Below are positions 1-5,438 of a DNA stretch of 5,438 nt, piece after piece. The translations under genes were made by a program, and so were the position numbers. The notes under the pieces were generated by a model. That model was not told where the DNA came from, made no database searches, and was given only the letters and a program-made list of their open reading frames with translations. The DNA comes from Mycobacterium sp. (GTDB taxonomy: Bacteria; Actinomycetota; Actinomycetes; Mycobacteriales; Mycobacteriaceae). How positions within the stretch are numbered: position 1 is the first letter of the stretch; every line of letters begins with the position of its first letter. The stretch lies in the NCBI GenBank assembly GCA_025965815.1, contig JAOPWF010000274.1, positions 1-5,438 of the forward strand, read 5' to 3'.

Positions 1-1322
1 ACCGTCCCGGTGTGCAGCTTGGCGGCAACCCGGTGCGCCCGGTGCACGTCCTTGGTCCACACGGAGCCGGCCAGGCCGAATTCGGTGGCGTTCGCCACGG
101 CGACGGCCTCGTCCTCGTCGGTGAACGTCATCACCGCCAACACCGGGCCGAAGATCTCCTCGGCGACCGCCCGCATTGACGGGTTAACGCCGGTGAGCAC
201 CGTGGGCTTGACGAAGAAGCCACCGAACTCGTCGGAGGGTTCACCGCCGTACGCCACCGTGGCGCCCTGCTCGCGAGCGGATTCGAAGTGCGACAGCACC
301 TTCCGGTACTGCGGTTCGTTGGATACCGGTCCCATCTCGGTGGCCGGATCCTTGGGGTCGCCCAGCTTGATGGTCGACGCGCGCGCGACGATCTTCTCCA
401 CCAGCGCGTCGGCGACGTCCTCGTGCACCAGCAGCCGCGACCCGGCCAGGCAGGTCTGGCCGGTGGCCGCGAAGACGCCGGCGATCACGCCGTTGGCGGC
501 GGCGTCCAGGTCGGCGTCGTCGAACACCACCTGCGCGGACTTGCCGCCCAGTTCGAGGCTGAACCGGGTCATGTTGGCGATCGCGGCCTTGCCGACCTCG
601 ATGCCGGTGGCCGTCGATCCGGTGAACGCGATCTTGTCCACCCCGGGATGCGAAGCCAGCGCGGCACCGGTCGCGGGTCCCCACCCGGTGACGACGTTGA
701 TCACGCCGGGCGGGAAGCCGGCCTCGTCGAACAGTTTCGCAAATGCCAGCGTCGACGTCGGGGTGTGATCGCTGGGCTTGACCACGAACGTGCAGCCCGC
801 GGCCAGCCCGGCGGCGAGTTTCCAGGTCAGCAGCAGCAACGGCGAATTCCACGGCGTGATCGCGCCGACCACGCCGACCGGTTCGTGGCGGGTGTAGACG
901 AGGTAGTTGGGCTTGTCGGTCGGCACCACGTCGCCTTGCAGCTTGTCGGCCAGGCCGGCGTAGTAGAAGTAGTAGTCCGGCAGCGACCGCATCTGGCCGA
1001 CCATCTCTCGCGTCAGCTTTCCGCCGTCGCGGACTTCCAGCTCGGCCAGCTTCTCGGCCTTGCGGGCGATGACCTCGCCGAGTTTCCAGAGCAGCTTGCC
1101 GCGCGCGGTGGCGGTCAGCCGGCCCCATTCGCCCTCGAGCGCAGCGCGGGCGGCGCCCACCGCCAAGTCCACGTCGGCGGCATCCCCGTCAGGGACGCGG
1201 GCCCACGGCTTGCCGGAGAACGGATCGACGCTGTCGTAGGTCGCGCCGGACACCGCGGCCACCTGCTCGCCGCCGATAAGCAGCTCGAACTCGGTCAGTT
1301 GCTCGGTCGCGGGGTCGGTCAT
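1..1322 (-). CDS. NAD(P)-dependent aldehyde dehydrogenase, 3'-partial
   Basis: Oxidises an aldehyde to its acid with NAD(P)+. The frame is open from ATG 1322 to the left edge, giving 440 visible residues; about 50 of a typical ~490 are missing, including the usual C-terminal oligomerisation strand. Visible motifs: ITPWNSP with Asn159 (oxyanion), VVKPSDHTP cofactor-binding segment, FTGSTATG (233-240, Rossmann), FSLELGGKSAQ with general-base Glu257, GQTCLAGSR with nucleophile Cys291, and EEIFGPVL with Glu389 that contacts the cofactor. The spacings N159-E257-C291-E389 match those of ALDH2-like enzymes (169-268-302-399), so the enzyme should be active. The start has a perfect AGGAGG 5 nt upstream and lies 13 nt after the crotonase stop. 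Context suggests oxidation of an aromatic aldehyde (vanillin- or benzaldehyde-dehydrogenase type) or of a ring-cleavage semialdehyde; sequence alone does not decide. The equally long plus-strand frame over this gene is a codon-bias shadow. Confidence 0.95.
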   Translation of the reverse strand, partial: MTDPATEQLTEFELLIGGEQVAAVSGATYDSVDPFSGKPWARVPDGDAADVDLAVGAARAALEGEWGRLTATARGKLLWKLGEVIARKAEKLAELEVRDGGKLTREMVGQMRSLPDYYFYYAGLADKLQGDVVPTDKPNYLVYTRHEPVGVVGAITPWNSPLLLLTWKLAAGLAAGCTFVVKPSDHTPTSTLAFAKLFDEAGFPPGVINVVTGWGPATGAALASHPGVDKIAFTGSTATGIEVGKAAIANMTRFSLELGGKSAQVVFDDADLDAAANGVIAGVFAATGQTCLAGSRLLVHEDVADALVEKIVARASTIKLGDPKDPATEMGPVSNEPQYRKVLSHFESAREQGATVAYGGEPSDEFGGFFVKPTVLTGVNPSMRAVAEEIFGPVLAVMTFTDEDEAVAVANATEFGLAGSVWTKDVHRAHRVAAKLHTGT

Positions 1323-1327
1323 CTCTG

Positions 1328-1333
1328 CCTCCT
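1328..1333 (-). promoter_or_regulatory. Ribosome binding site of the aldehyde dehydrogenase gene
   Basis: The minus strand reads AGGAGG, a perfect anti-Shine-Dalgarno match, 5 nt before the ATG at 1322. It fills most of the 13-nt gap after the crotonase TGA. It fixes the start, and suggests this last visible gene can be initiated independently rather than only by coupling. Confidence 0.85.
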
Positions 1334-1335
1334 GG

Positions 1336-2121
1336 TCACCGGAACCGTGGTGTGCGCTTGTCGGTTCGCGAGTCGGTGCGGCCCGCACCGGCGTTGCCGA
1401 TCTGGGTGTAGGACAGTCCATGCCGCTGCCGGGTGCTCGGCGCCAGGTCACGGGCCTCCCACACCGAGCGGACAGTGCCCTGGACGGCCTGCGGCCGACG
1501 GGCGGCGATCTCGCCGGCCAATTCGGCTGCCCGCCCGCGCAACTCGTCGTCGGGGACGACCTCGGTGACCAGCCCGAGCCGCAGCGCGGTCTCGGCGGTC
1601 ATCCGCTCCTCGCTGCCGAGCAGCGCCCACCGCATCACGTCGCCGTACGGCACCCCGAGGGCGAGCATGCCCATCGGCTCCAGCGCCGACACGATGCCGG
1701 TGTTGACGTGCGGGTCGAAGAACGTGGTGCTCCCGGCGCAGATGGCGAAATCGCATTCGTTGACGAAGTACATCGCGCCGCCGGCCACCATGCCGTGCAG
1801 GGCGGCGATCACCGGTTTCCACACCTTGTGCGACTTGGGGCCCAGCAAGGCACCCGGATCCTCTTGGTTGAAGACAGGCAGGTGGTCCCACCACGCACCC
1901 TTGGACACGTCGATGCCGGTGCAGAACGCGCGGTCGCCGTTGGCGCGCAGCACCGCGACATGGATGTCGTCATCGTCGCGGACACGTGACCACGCCGCCA
2001 CGATCTCGCCCGCCATCTCCTCGTTGAAGCTATTCAGCCGGTCGGGGCGGTTCAGCGTCACCGTCGCAACGTGGTCGCTGACGTCGAACTCGATGGTGTT
2101 GGCGTTGGACAGGTCGGTCAC
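1336..2121 (-). CDS. Crotonase-fold protein (enoyl-CoA hydratase/isomerase family) with atypical active site
   Basis: A 261-residue single-domain crotonase, normal length. Family features: VTLNRPDRLNSF (21-32); first oxyanion-hole segment AFCTGID (65-71); second oxyanion-hole segment HGMVAGGAM (109-117) with Gly115; CDFAICAG (123-130); GLVTEVVP (183-190); and a terminal DKRTPRF (254-260) matching the usual EKRxPxF end, so the C-terminus appears complete. A gap-free alignment to rat mitochondrial enoyl-CoA hydratase, from memory, puts Tyr118 at Glu144 and His138 at Glu164. Both hydratase catalytic glutamates are thus absent, and ordinary hydration of enoyl-CoA is doubtful. Alternatives include C-C bond cleavage, thioester hydrolysis, isomerisation or dehalogenation. 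The start is GTG at 2121, with AAGGAG 5 nt upstream, overlapping the ligase stop by 4 nt (GTGA). The neighbouring ligase probably supplies its CoA thioester. The family call is firm; the reaction is not known. Confidence 0.92.
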   Translation of the reverse strand: MTDLSNANTIEFDVSDHVATVTLNRPDRLNSFNEEMAGEIVAAWSRVRDDDDIHVAVLRANGDRAFCTGIDVSKGAWWDHLPVFNQEDPGALLGPKSHKVWKPVIAALHGMVAGGAMYFVNECDFAICAGSTTFFDPHVNTGIVSALEPMGMLALGVPYGDVMRWALLGSEERMTAETALRLGLVTEVVPDDELRGRAAELAGEIAARRPQAVQGTVRSVWEARDLAPSTRQRHGLSYTQIGNAGAGRTDSRTDKRTPRFR

Positions 2122-3692
2122 GGGCGCTCCTTGGTGGGTCCGGATGTCACCGGCATCCTCCCAGGTGCGTTGCCGACCTCGATAACCTGGTTAGCGATCT
2201 CGCGTTTGAGAATCTTGCCGGCCGGGCCGAGCGGGAACTCCTCGCGGTACTCGAAGCGGCGCGGCTGCTTGTAGCCGGCCAGTTCGGCGCGGCACAGCGC
2301 GGTCAGTTCGGCCGTCAAACCGTCGCGATCGGTGACGTGATCCTTCGGAATCACCACCGCCACCGGGGTCTCGCCCCATTCCGGGTCGGGCACTCCGACC
2401 ACCGCGACCAGGTCGACGCCCTGGTGGTGCGCGATCACCCGCTCGATCTCGGCGGGGTAGACGTTGAAGCCGCCCGAGATGATCATGTCGGTCTTGCGGC
2501 CGGTGATGTGCAGGTAGTTGGCGTCGTCCAGATAGCCGAGGTCCCCGGTATGCAGGCCGTCTGGGCGGAACGTCTGCGCGGTCTGCTCGGGCCGGTTCCA
2601 GTAGCCGACGGCATTCGCCGGACTGACGATGACGATCTCGCCGACTTCACGCGTCGGCAACTCGTTCCCGTCGGTGTCGACGACACGGATCGCGCACATC
2701 GGCGTCTCCTGGCCGCACGAGGTGGCCATCGAGGTCTTGCCGTCGACGATGTCGCGGTGGTCCTGCGGCGTGAGAATGGAGGCCTGCCCGCCGCATTCGG
2801 TCAGGCCGTAGCGCTGCTGGAGGTCACAGCCGAGCAGATCCATCGCCTTGCGGGCCAGCCCCGGCGGCACCGGCGCGGAGCCGTAGGAGATGCGGCGCAG
2901 GCTCGACATGTCCCGGTCCGGGCCGCTTTCCAGGATGGCCAGCGTCCGGTGCAGCATCGTCGGGATGAACGTGGTGAACGTGATTGCGCTGCGCTCGATC
3001 TCGTCGATCACCGCCTGTGGGTCGAAGCGCTGATGGATCACCATGGTCTGGCCCAGGTAGAGCCACGACACGGTGCGCACCATGCCGCCCGCGGTGAAGA
3101 ACGGTGTGGTGGCCAGCATGACGTCGGAACGGTTCGCCTCGGTGACCAGGTTGGTGTCGGCGGCCTGGTACAGCAGCCCGCGGTGGGTGTTCATCACACC
3201 CTTCGCCCGCCCGGTGGTGCCGCTGGTGTACAGGATCACCGCGACGTCATCCGGGGAGGTGTCCACCTCGGGCGGCGTGGGATCACCTGCGGCCAAGGCG
3301 GTTTCGTACTCCGGTCCGATGGTCAGGGTGACCAGCTCGGTGATCTCGGTGGCGAACCTGTGGTACTGGTCGGCGTGCACGATGGCCGCCTGCGCGTCGG
3401 AGTCGTCGCGCACGTGGCCGAGTTCGTCGGCCGCCAGCCGGATGTTGACCGGCACCGCGACCAGCCCGGCCTTCGCCAGGCCGAACGAGATCTCCGGCCA
3501 CTCGATGCAGTTGCGGGCGATCACCAACACCCGCTCGCCGGGCGCCAACCCGCCACTGAGCAGCGCGCTCGCCAGCCGGCACGCCCGCTCGTCGACCTGC
3601 GACCAGGTGTGCACCCGTCCCGCGTCGACGAGGGCCCGCTTGCCCGGATAGCGGCGGGCGTTGTTGGTCGAGATGTCCCCTACGAGCAGCAT
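2118..3692 (-). CDS. AMP-forming acyl-/aryl-CoA synthetase (ANL superfamily)
   Basis: A 524-residue adenylate-forming ligase: carboxylic acid + ATP + CoA gives acyl-CoA + AMP + PPi, through an acyl-adenylate. Motifs in order: P-loop YTSGTTGRAKGV (155-166), YGSAPV (270-275), YGLTE (295-299), HTGDLGY (381-387) with the ribose-binding Asp384, the hinge GRKTDMIISGGFNVYP (398-413), and GPAGKILKRE (489-498) with the adenylation Lys493. All core catalytic motifs are intact. The usual PxFH motif reads TPFFTAGG, with Thr200 in place of the His that lines the acyl pocket in 4-coumarate-CoA ligase-like enzymes. About 20 residues extend beyond the usual C-terminal end. The start ATG at 3692 shares one base with the beta-subunit stop (TGATG). 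The frame stays open further upstream (to about 4097), but that region encodes the beta subunit and is rejected. In context the enzyme probably activates an aromatic or cyclic acid; fatty acid substrates cannot be excluded. Confidence 0.93.
   Translation of the reverse strand: MLLVGDISTNNARRYPGKRALVDAGRVHTWSQVDERACRLASALLSGGLAPGERVLVIARNCIEWPEISFGLAKAGLVAVPVNIRLAADELGHVRDDSDAQAAIVHADQYHRFATEITELVTLTIGPEYETALAAGDPTPPEVDTSPDDVAVILYTSGTTGRAKGVMNTHRGLLYQAADTNLVTEANRSDVMLATTPFFTAGGMVRTVSWLYLGQTMVIHQRFDPQAVIDEIERSAITFTTFIPTMLHRTLAILESGPDRDMSSLRRISYGSAPVPPGLARKAMDLLGCDLQQRYGLTECGGQASILTPQDHRDIVDGKTSMATSCGQETPMCAIRVVDTDGNELPTREVGEIVIVSPANAVGYWNRPEQTAQTFRPDGLHTGDLGYLDDANYLHITGRKTDMIISGGFNVYPAEIERVIAHHQGVDLVAVVGVPDPEWGETPVAVVIPKDHVTDRDGLTAELTALCRAELAGYKQPRRFEYREEFPLGPAGKILKREIANQVIEVGNAPGRMPVTSGPTKERP
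2127..2132 (-). promoter_or_regulatory. Ribosome binding site supporting a GTG start for the crotonase gene
   Basis: The minus strand reads AAGGAG, 5 nt upstream of the GTG at 2121. It lies inside the last codons of the CoA-synthetase gene. It supports GTG as the true start, in the 4-nt GTGA overlap. Confidence 0.8.
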
Positions 3693-3694
3693 CA
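3690..3694 (-). promoter_or_regulatory. TGATG stop/start overlap (beta subunit to CoA synthetase)
   Basis: The minus strand reads TGATG: the beta-subunit stop (3694-3692) and the ligase ATG (3692-3690) share one base. No convincing purine-rich Shine-Dalgarno sequence is visible in the preceding ~20 nt. Ligase translation therefore probably depends on ribosomes terminating on the beta subunit. The dependence is an inference; the overlap is directly seen. Confidence 0.75.
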
Positions 3695-4252
3695 GATCAG
3701 GAACGCCAGGGTGTCGAGCGGGCCGCCGGCGTCGATCAGGTTGACGATCTTGCGGACCAGCCAGAGACCACCGGGGCGTCCGGTGCGGCGCACCGTGTGG
3801 GTGACGCGGCCAGCCCAGAACCGTTGCCGGTGCCGGTATTCGAACAGCGCGAAGTTCGACTCGACGGTCACGGTGTCGGCCGTCTCGTCGACCACCTCGC
3901 TGTTGGACAGCACCCGGCGCATCACCGACGGCGGGGTCTGCGAGTGACGGTTGCCGGTGTTCAGCTGGGCGACCCGGCTCTTGATCCGCCTGCGGTTGTC
4001 GTTGATATAGGCCAACGTGGTGCGCGGGTCGTCGTCGGGGTGCATCGGGACCCGGTACACCACTGTGTCGTCGTTGTCGGCCCACAGCGCCTCCCACTCG
4101 GAGTAGCGACCCTCATCGGCCAGCCGCGCCTCCAGGTACAGGAACGACAGGATCTCGTTGTCGGGCAGCGGACGCATCGCTGCCGCCATCGTCGCCGCAC
4201 GTTCGGCGGCGGTGTCCTCGGTGGTTTCGGTGGTGTCCGTATCGGTGGCCAT
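3692..4252 (-). CDS. Aromatic-ring-hydroxylating dioxygenase, beta subunit
   Basis: Small, non-catalytic structural subunit (186 aa, a normal length) that pairs with the alpha subunit, typically as an alpha3beta3 hexamer; the fold is NTF2/SnoaL-like. Visible family hallmarks are the N-terminal helix LYLEARLADEGRYSEW (38-53), the VYRVPM strand (65-70), the NRH...PPSVMRRVLSN segment (101-117), VTVESNFALFEYR (128-140) with WAGR (146-149), and the terminal IVNLIDAGGPLDTLAFLI (169-186), a typical ending for beta subunits. The first ~26 residues are rich in Thr, Asp, Glu and Ala and look disordered. A start at Met22 or Met26 would remove this stretch. The ATG at 4252 is preferred because it overlaps the alpha-subunit TAA (TAATG) and has a GGGGGAG ribosome site 7 nt upstream. 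Co-location with alpha confirms the pairing. The stop TGA overlaps the ligase ATG. Confidence 0.93.
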   Translation of the reverse strand: MATDTDTTETTEDTAAERAATMAAAMRPLPDNEILSFLYLEARLADEGRYSEWEALWADNDDTVVYRVPMHPDDDPRTTLAYINDNRRRIKSRVAQLNTGNRHSQTPPSVMRRVLSNSEVVDETADTVTVESNFALFEYRHRQRFWAGRVTHTVRRTGRPGGLWLVRKIVNLIDAGGPLDTLAFLI

Positions 4253-5438
4253 TACGATGCTCCCCCGACGCGTGGTCCACCTACGACGGAAGCCCACTGC
4301 GCGTAGAAGCCGCGCTGCGGCGTCTCGGCGCTCTTGTCGCTGTTGATGATTCCGGTGTCGTCGGTGACGTCGCTGTCCATGCCACGCGACAACTGCAGCC
4401 ACTCGGGTTCCTCGGCGGCCAGGCCGGCCTGGTTGCGCATACCGATCTCACCGTCGTCGGCGATCAGGAAGCCGGCCGGCCCCATCGCGCCCTCGGAGCG
4501 GCGCAGTGTGCGTTCGTTGAGCTTGTCCTGCTCCGGAATCAGGACCGCCGTGGTGTAGGCGATGGTGCGGTCCGGCGCCTGCGGTTCCACGAACATGACG
4601 TTCATCTCGGCCAGGAACAGGTTCGGCCAGATCAGCGTATGCGGGGGACCGACCACCAGCGCGTCGTGCGCCCGGTCGGGCCCGTACGTCCCTTCGAGCG
4701 CATCGACATACTCAGCCAGCTTGGCCCGCGGGATCCGCCCGAACCAGACGAATTCCTCGTCCAGCTTGCGGTATTCGTTGCTGTAGTCGATCTCCGAGTG
4801 TCCGTCACCGATGTCGCGGACCAGGACGTCGACCTTGGTAGGCACGTGCGACACCTTGGCGGGCCGGATGGCGTCGTAGACCGATGCGTGGGTGAACAGC
4901 GCGTGGTAGCCGTCGACGTTGTTCTCCACCACCATCTTCCAGTTGGCGTGGTGCAGGTGCTTCATCCAGTTGGCGCGCAGGTCTACCGACCGGGTGGGCG
5001 ACAGGTTCAACAGCCGGTCGATGGCATGGGTCGCCTTGCCCAGGTGCTCGGTGAGCGAGACGCCGTCCGCGGCCAACGAGGCGAAGACGAAGCCGCCGTA
5101 GCTGTCCACCCGCGCCGCTTCGGACAGGCCGAGCCCCGACCGCAGCTCGGCGAAGCCCTCGCCATACGCTTCGCGCATCGGGACACCCTGCAGTGCACCG
5201 GTGTTGGTAAATGTCCAGCCGTGGTACGGGCAACGGAACGAGTTGGCGTTACCCTTCTCGGCGTTGCACAGCTTGTTGGCGCGATGCGTGCAGCGGTTCA
5301 GCAGCACCCGGACCTTGCCGTCCTTGTCGCGCACCACCACGACCGGGTCTCGGCCGATCATCCTGGTCAGGTAGTCGCCACGCTCGCTGATCTCGCTCTC
5401 GTGCGCGACGTACACCCAGCCCGTCCTGAAGATGGTGT
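4252..5438 (-). CDS. Aromatic-ring-hydroxylating dioxygenase, alpha subunit (Rieske), 5'-partial
   Basis: Large catalytic subunit of a Rieske non-heme iron oxygenase, expected to add both atoms of O2 to an aromatic ring in the cytoplasm using electrons from a separate reductase. The frame is open to the right edge, so the true start lies outside; 394 residues are visible and about 25-40 are probably missing. An internal GTG at 5415 is not a credible start because conserved sequence (IFRTGW) precedes it. Numbering from that Val as 1: the Rieske motif is C42-T-H44 ... C62-P-Y-H65 with 17 residues between the pairs, as the family requires. The mononuclear iron site is E164-N-N-V-D168-G-Y-H171 ... 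H176, with D168 as the likely bridging Asp. The third ligand is probably D321 in ADDGE. The C-terminal RGFYAQW block is typical of the benzoate/phthalate/terephthalate-type oxygenases. The gene ends in TAA overlapping the beta-subunit ATG. All metal ligands are intact, so it should be active. The substrate cannot be read from sequence alone. Confidence 0.95.
   Translation of the reverse strand, partial: TIFRTGWVYVAHESEISERGDYLTRMIGRDPVVVVRDKDGKVRVLLNRCTHRANKLCNAEKGNANSFRCPYHGWTFTNTGALQGVPMREAYGEGFAELRSGLGLSEAARVDSYGGFVFASLAADGVSLTEHLGKATHAIDRLLNLSPTRSVDLRANWMKHLHHANWKMVVENNVDGYHALFTHASVYDAIRPAKVSHVPTKVDVLVRDIGDGHSEIDYSNEYRKLDEEFVWFGRIPRAKLAEYVDALEGTYGPDRAHDALVVGPPHTLIWPNLFLAEMNVMFVEPQAPDRTIAYTTAVLIPEQDKLNERTLRRSEGAMGPAGFLIADDGEIGMRNQAGLAAEEPEWLQLSRGMDSDVTDDTGIINSDKSAETPQRGFYAQWASVVGGPRVGGAS
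4260..4266 (-). promoter_or_regulatory. Ribosome binding site of the dioxygenase beta-subunit gene
   Basis: The minus strand reads GGGGGAG, 7 nt before the ATG at 4252, within the last codons of the alpha subunit. With the TAATG overlap, it supports the upstream Met over Met22 or Met26 as the start, and helps keep alpha and beta at matched levels. Confidence 0.7.

Noticed and set aside
1323..1335. Terminator or promoter in the only intergenic gap.
   Set aside because: The gap is 13 nt and consists mainly of the AGGAGG ribosome site; there is no inverted repeat and no room for a promoter.
1336..1400. Possible frameshift at the C-terminus of the crotonase (NAGAGRTDSRTDKRTPRFR looks unlike typical members).
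   Set aside because: The last residues, DKRTPRF, match the usual EKRxPxF ending in the same frame and at the right distance. The other frames give no better match.
10..1568. Two long plus-strand open frames (10-768 and 288-1568) opposite the aldehyde dehydrogenase and the end of the crotonase.
   Set aside because: The minus strand carries all the aldehyde dehydrogenase motifs with correct spacing. The plus-strand translations are low-complexity shadows without domains or ribosome sites.
2337..3947. A 536-codon open frame on the plus strand, antisense to the CoA synthetase and beta subunit.
   Set aside because: Its translation is rich in Arg, Gly, His and Val with no recognisable motif, and it lies opposite genes with intact catalytic motifs. 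Long antisense frames are expected in high-GC DNA with strong third-position GC bias.
2118..4097. A 659-residue version of the CoA synthetase with a ~135-residue N-terminal extension.
   Set aside because: The extension reads through the beta-subunit gene in another frame and is Arg/Pro-rich without domain character. The ATG at 3692, in the TGATG overlap, gives a normal 524-residue ligase.
4252..5415. GTG at 5415 as the start of the dioxygenase alpha subunit.
   Set aside because: The frame stays open upstream, and the preceding residues (TIFRTGW) match the conserved N-terminal segment of the family. The gene is cut by the window edge rather than starting there.

Overview
The window is high-GC DNA (roughly two thirds G+C by eye). 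Protein style and codon use suggest an actinobacterium of the Mycobacterium/Rhodococcus/Gordonia type; this is an inference, because no marker gene is present. Every supported gene lies on the minus strand. The genes are packed so tightly that essentially the whole window is coding, with no stretch near 300 bases without a gene. No tRNA, rRNA, CRISPR array, transposon, promoter or terminator was seen.

Reading in the direction of transcription (right to left), the layout is: (1) the alpha (Rieske/mononuclear iron) subunit of an aromatic-ring-hydroxylating dioxygenase, missing only its extreme N-terminus at the right edge (4252-5438); (2) the small beta subunit (3692-4252); (3) an AMP-forming acyl-/aryl-CoA synthetase (2118-3692); (4) a crotonase-fold (enoyl-CoA hydratase/isomerase family) protein (1336-2121); (5) an NAD(P)-dependent aldehyde dehydrogenase whose last ~50 residues run off the left edge (1-1322). 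Junctions are TAATG (1-nt overlap), TGATG (1-nt overlap), GTGA (4-nt overlap) and a 13-nt gap holding a perfect AGGAGG. This is one polycistronic unit with translational coupling; its promoter, and any ferredoxin or reductase partner of the dioxygenase, would lie outside the window.

Taken together this is a catabolic operon for an aromatic or other cyclic carboxylic acid. The dioxygenase oxidises the ring, the ligase makes the CoA thioester, the crotonase acts on that thioester, and the aldehyde dehydrogenase oxidises an aldehyde product. The ligase-crotonase-aldehyde dehydrogenase order resembles the ferulate/hydroxycinnamate side-chain-shortening trio. However, the crotonase has lost both canonical catalytic glutamates (Tyr118 and His138 stand in their places) and the ligase lacks the usual His of the PxFH motif. 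Substrate and chemistry therefore cannot be assigned by simple homology. The crotonase active site and the operon combination are the points most worth a second look.
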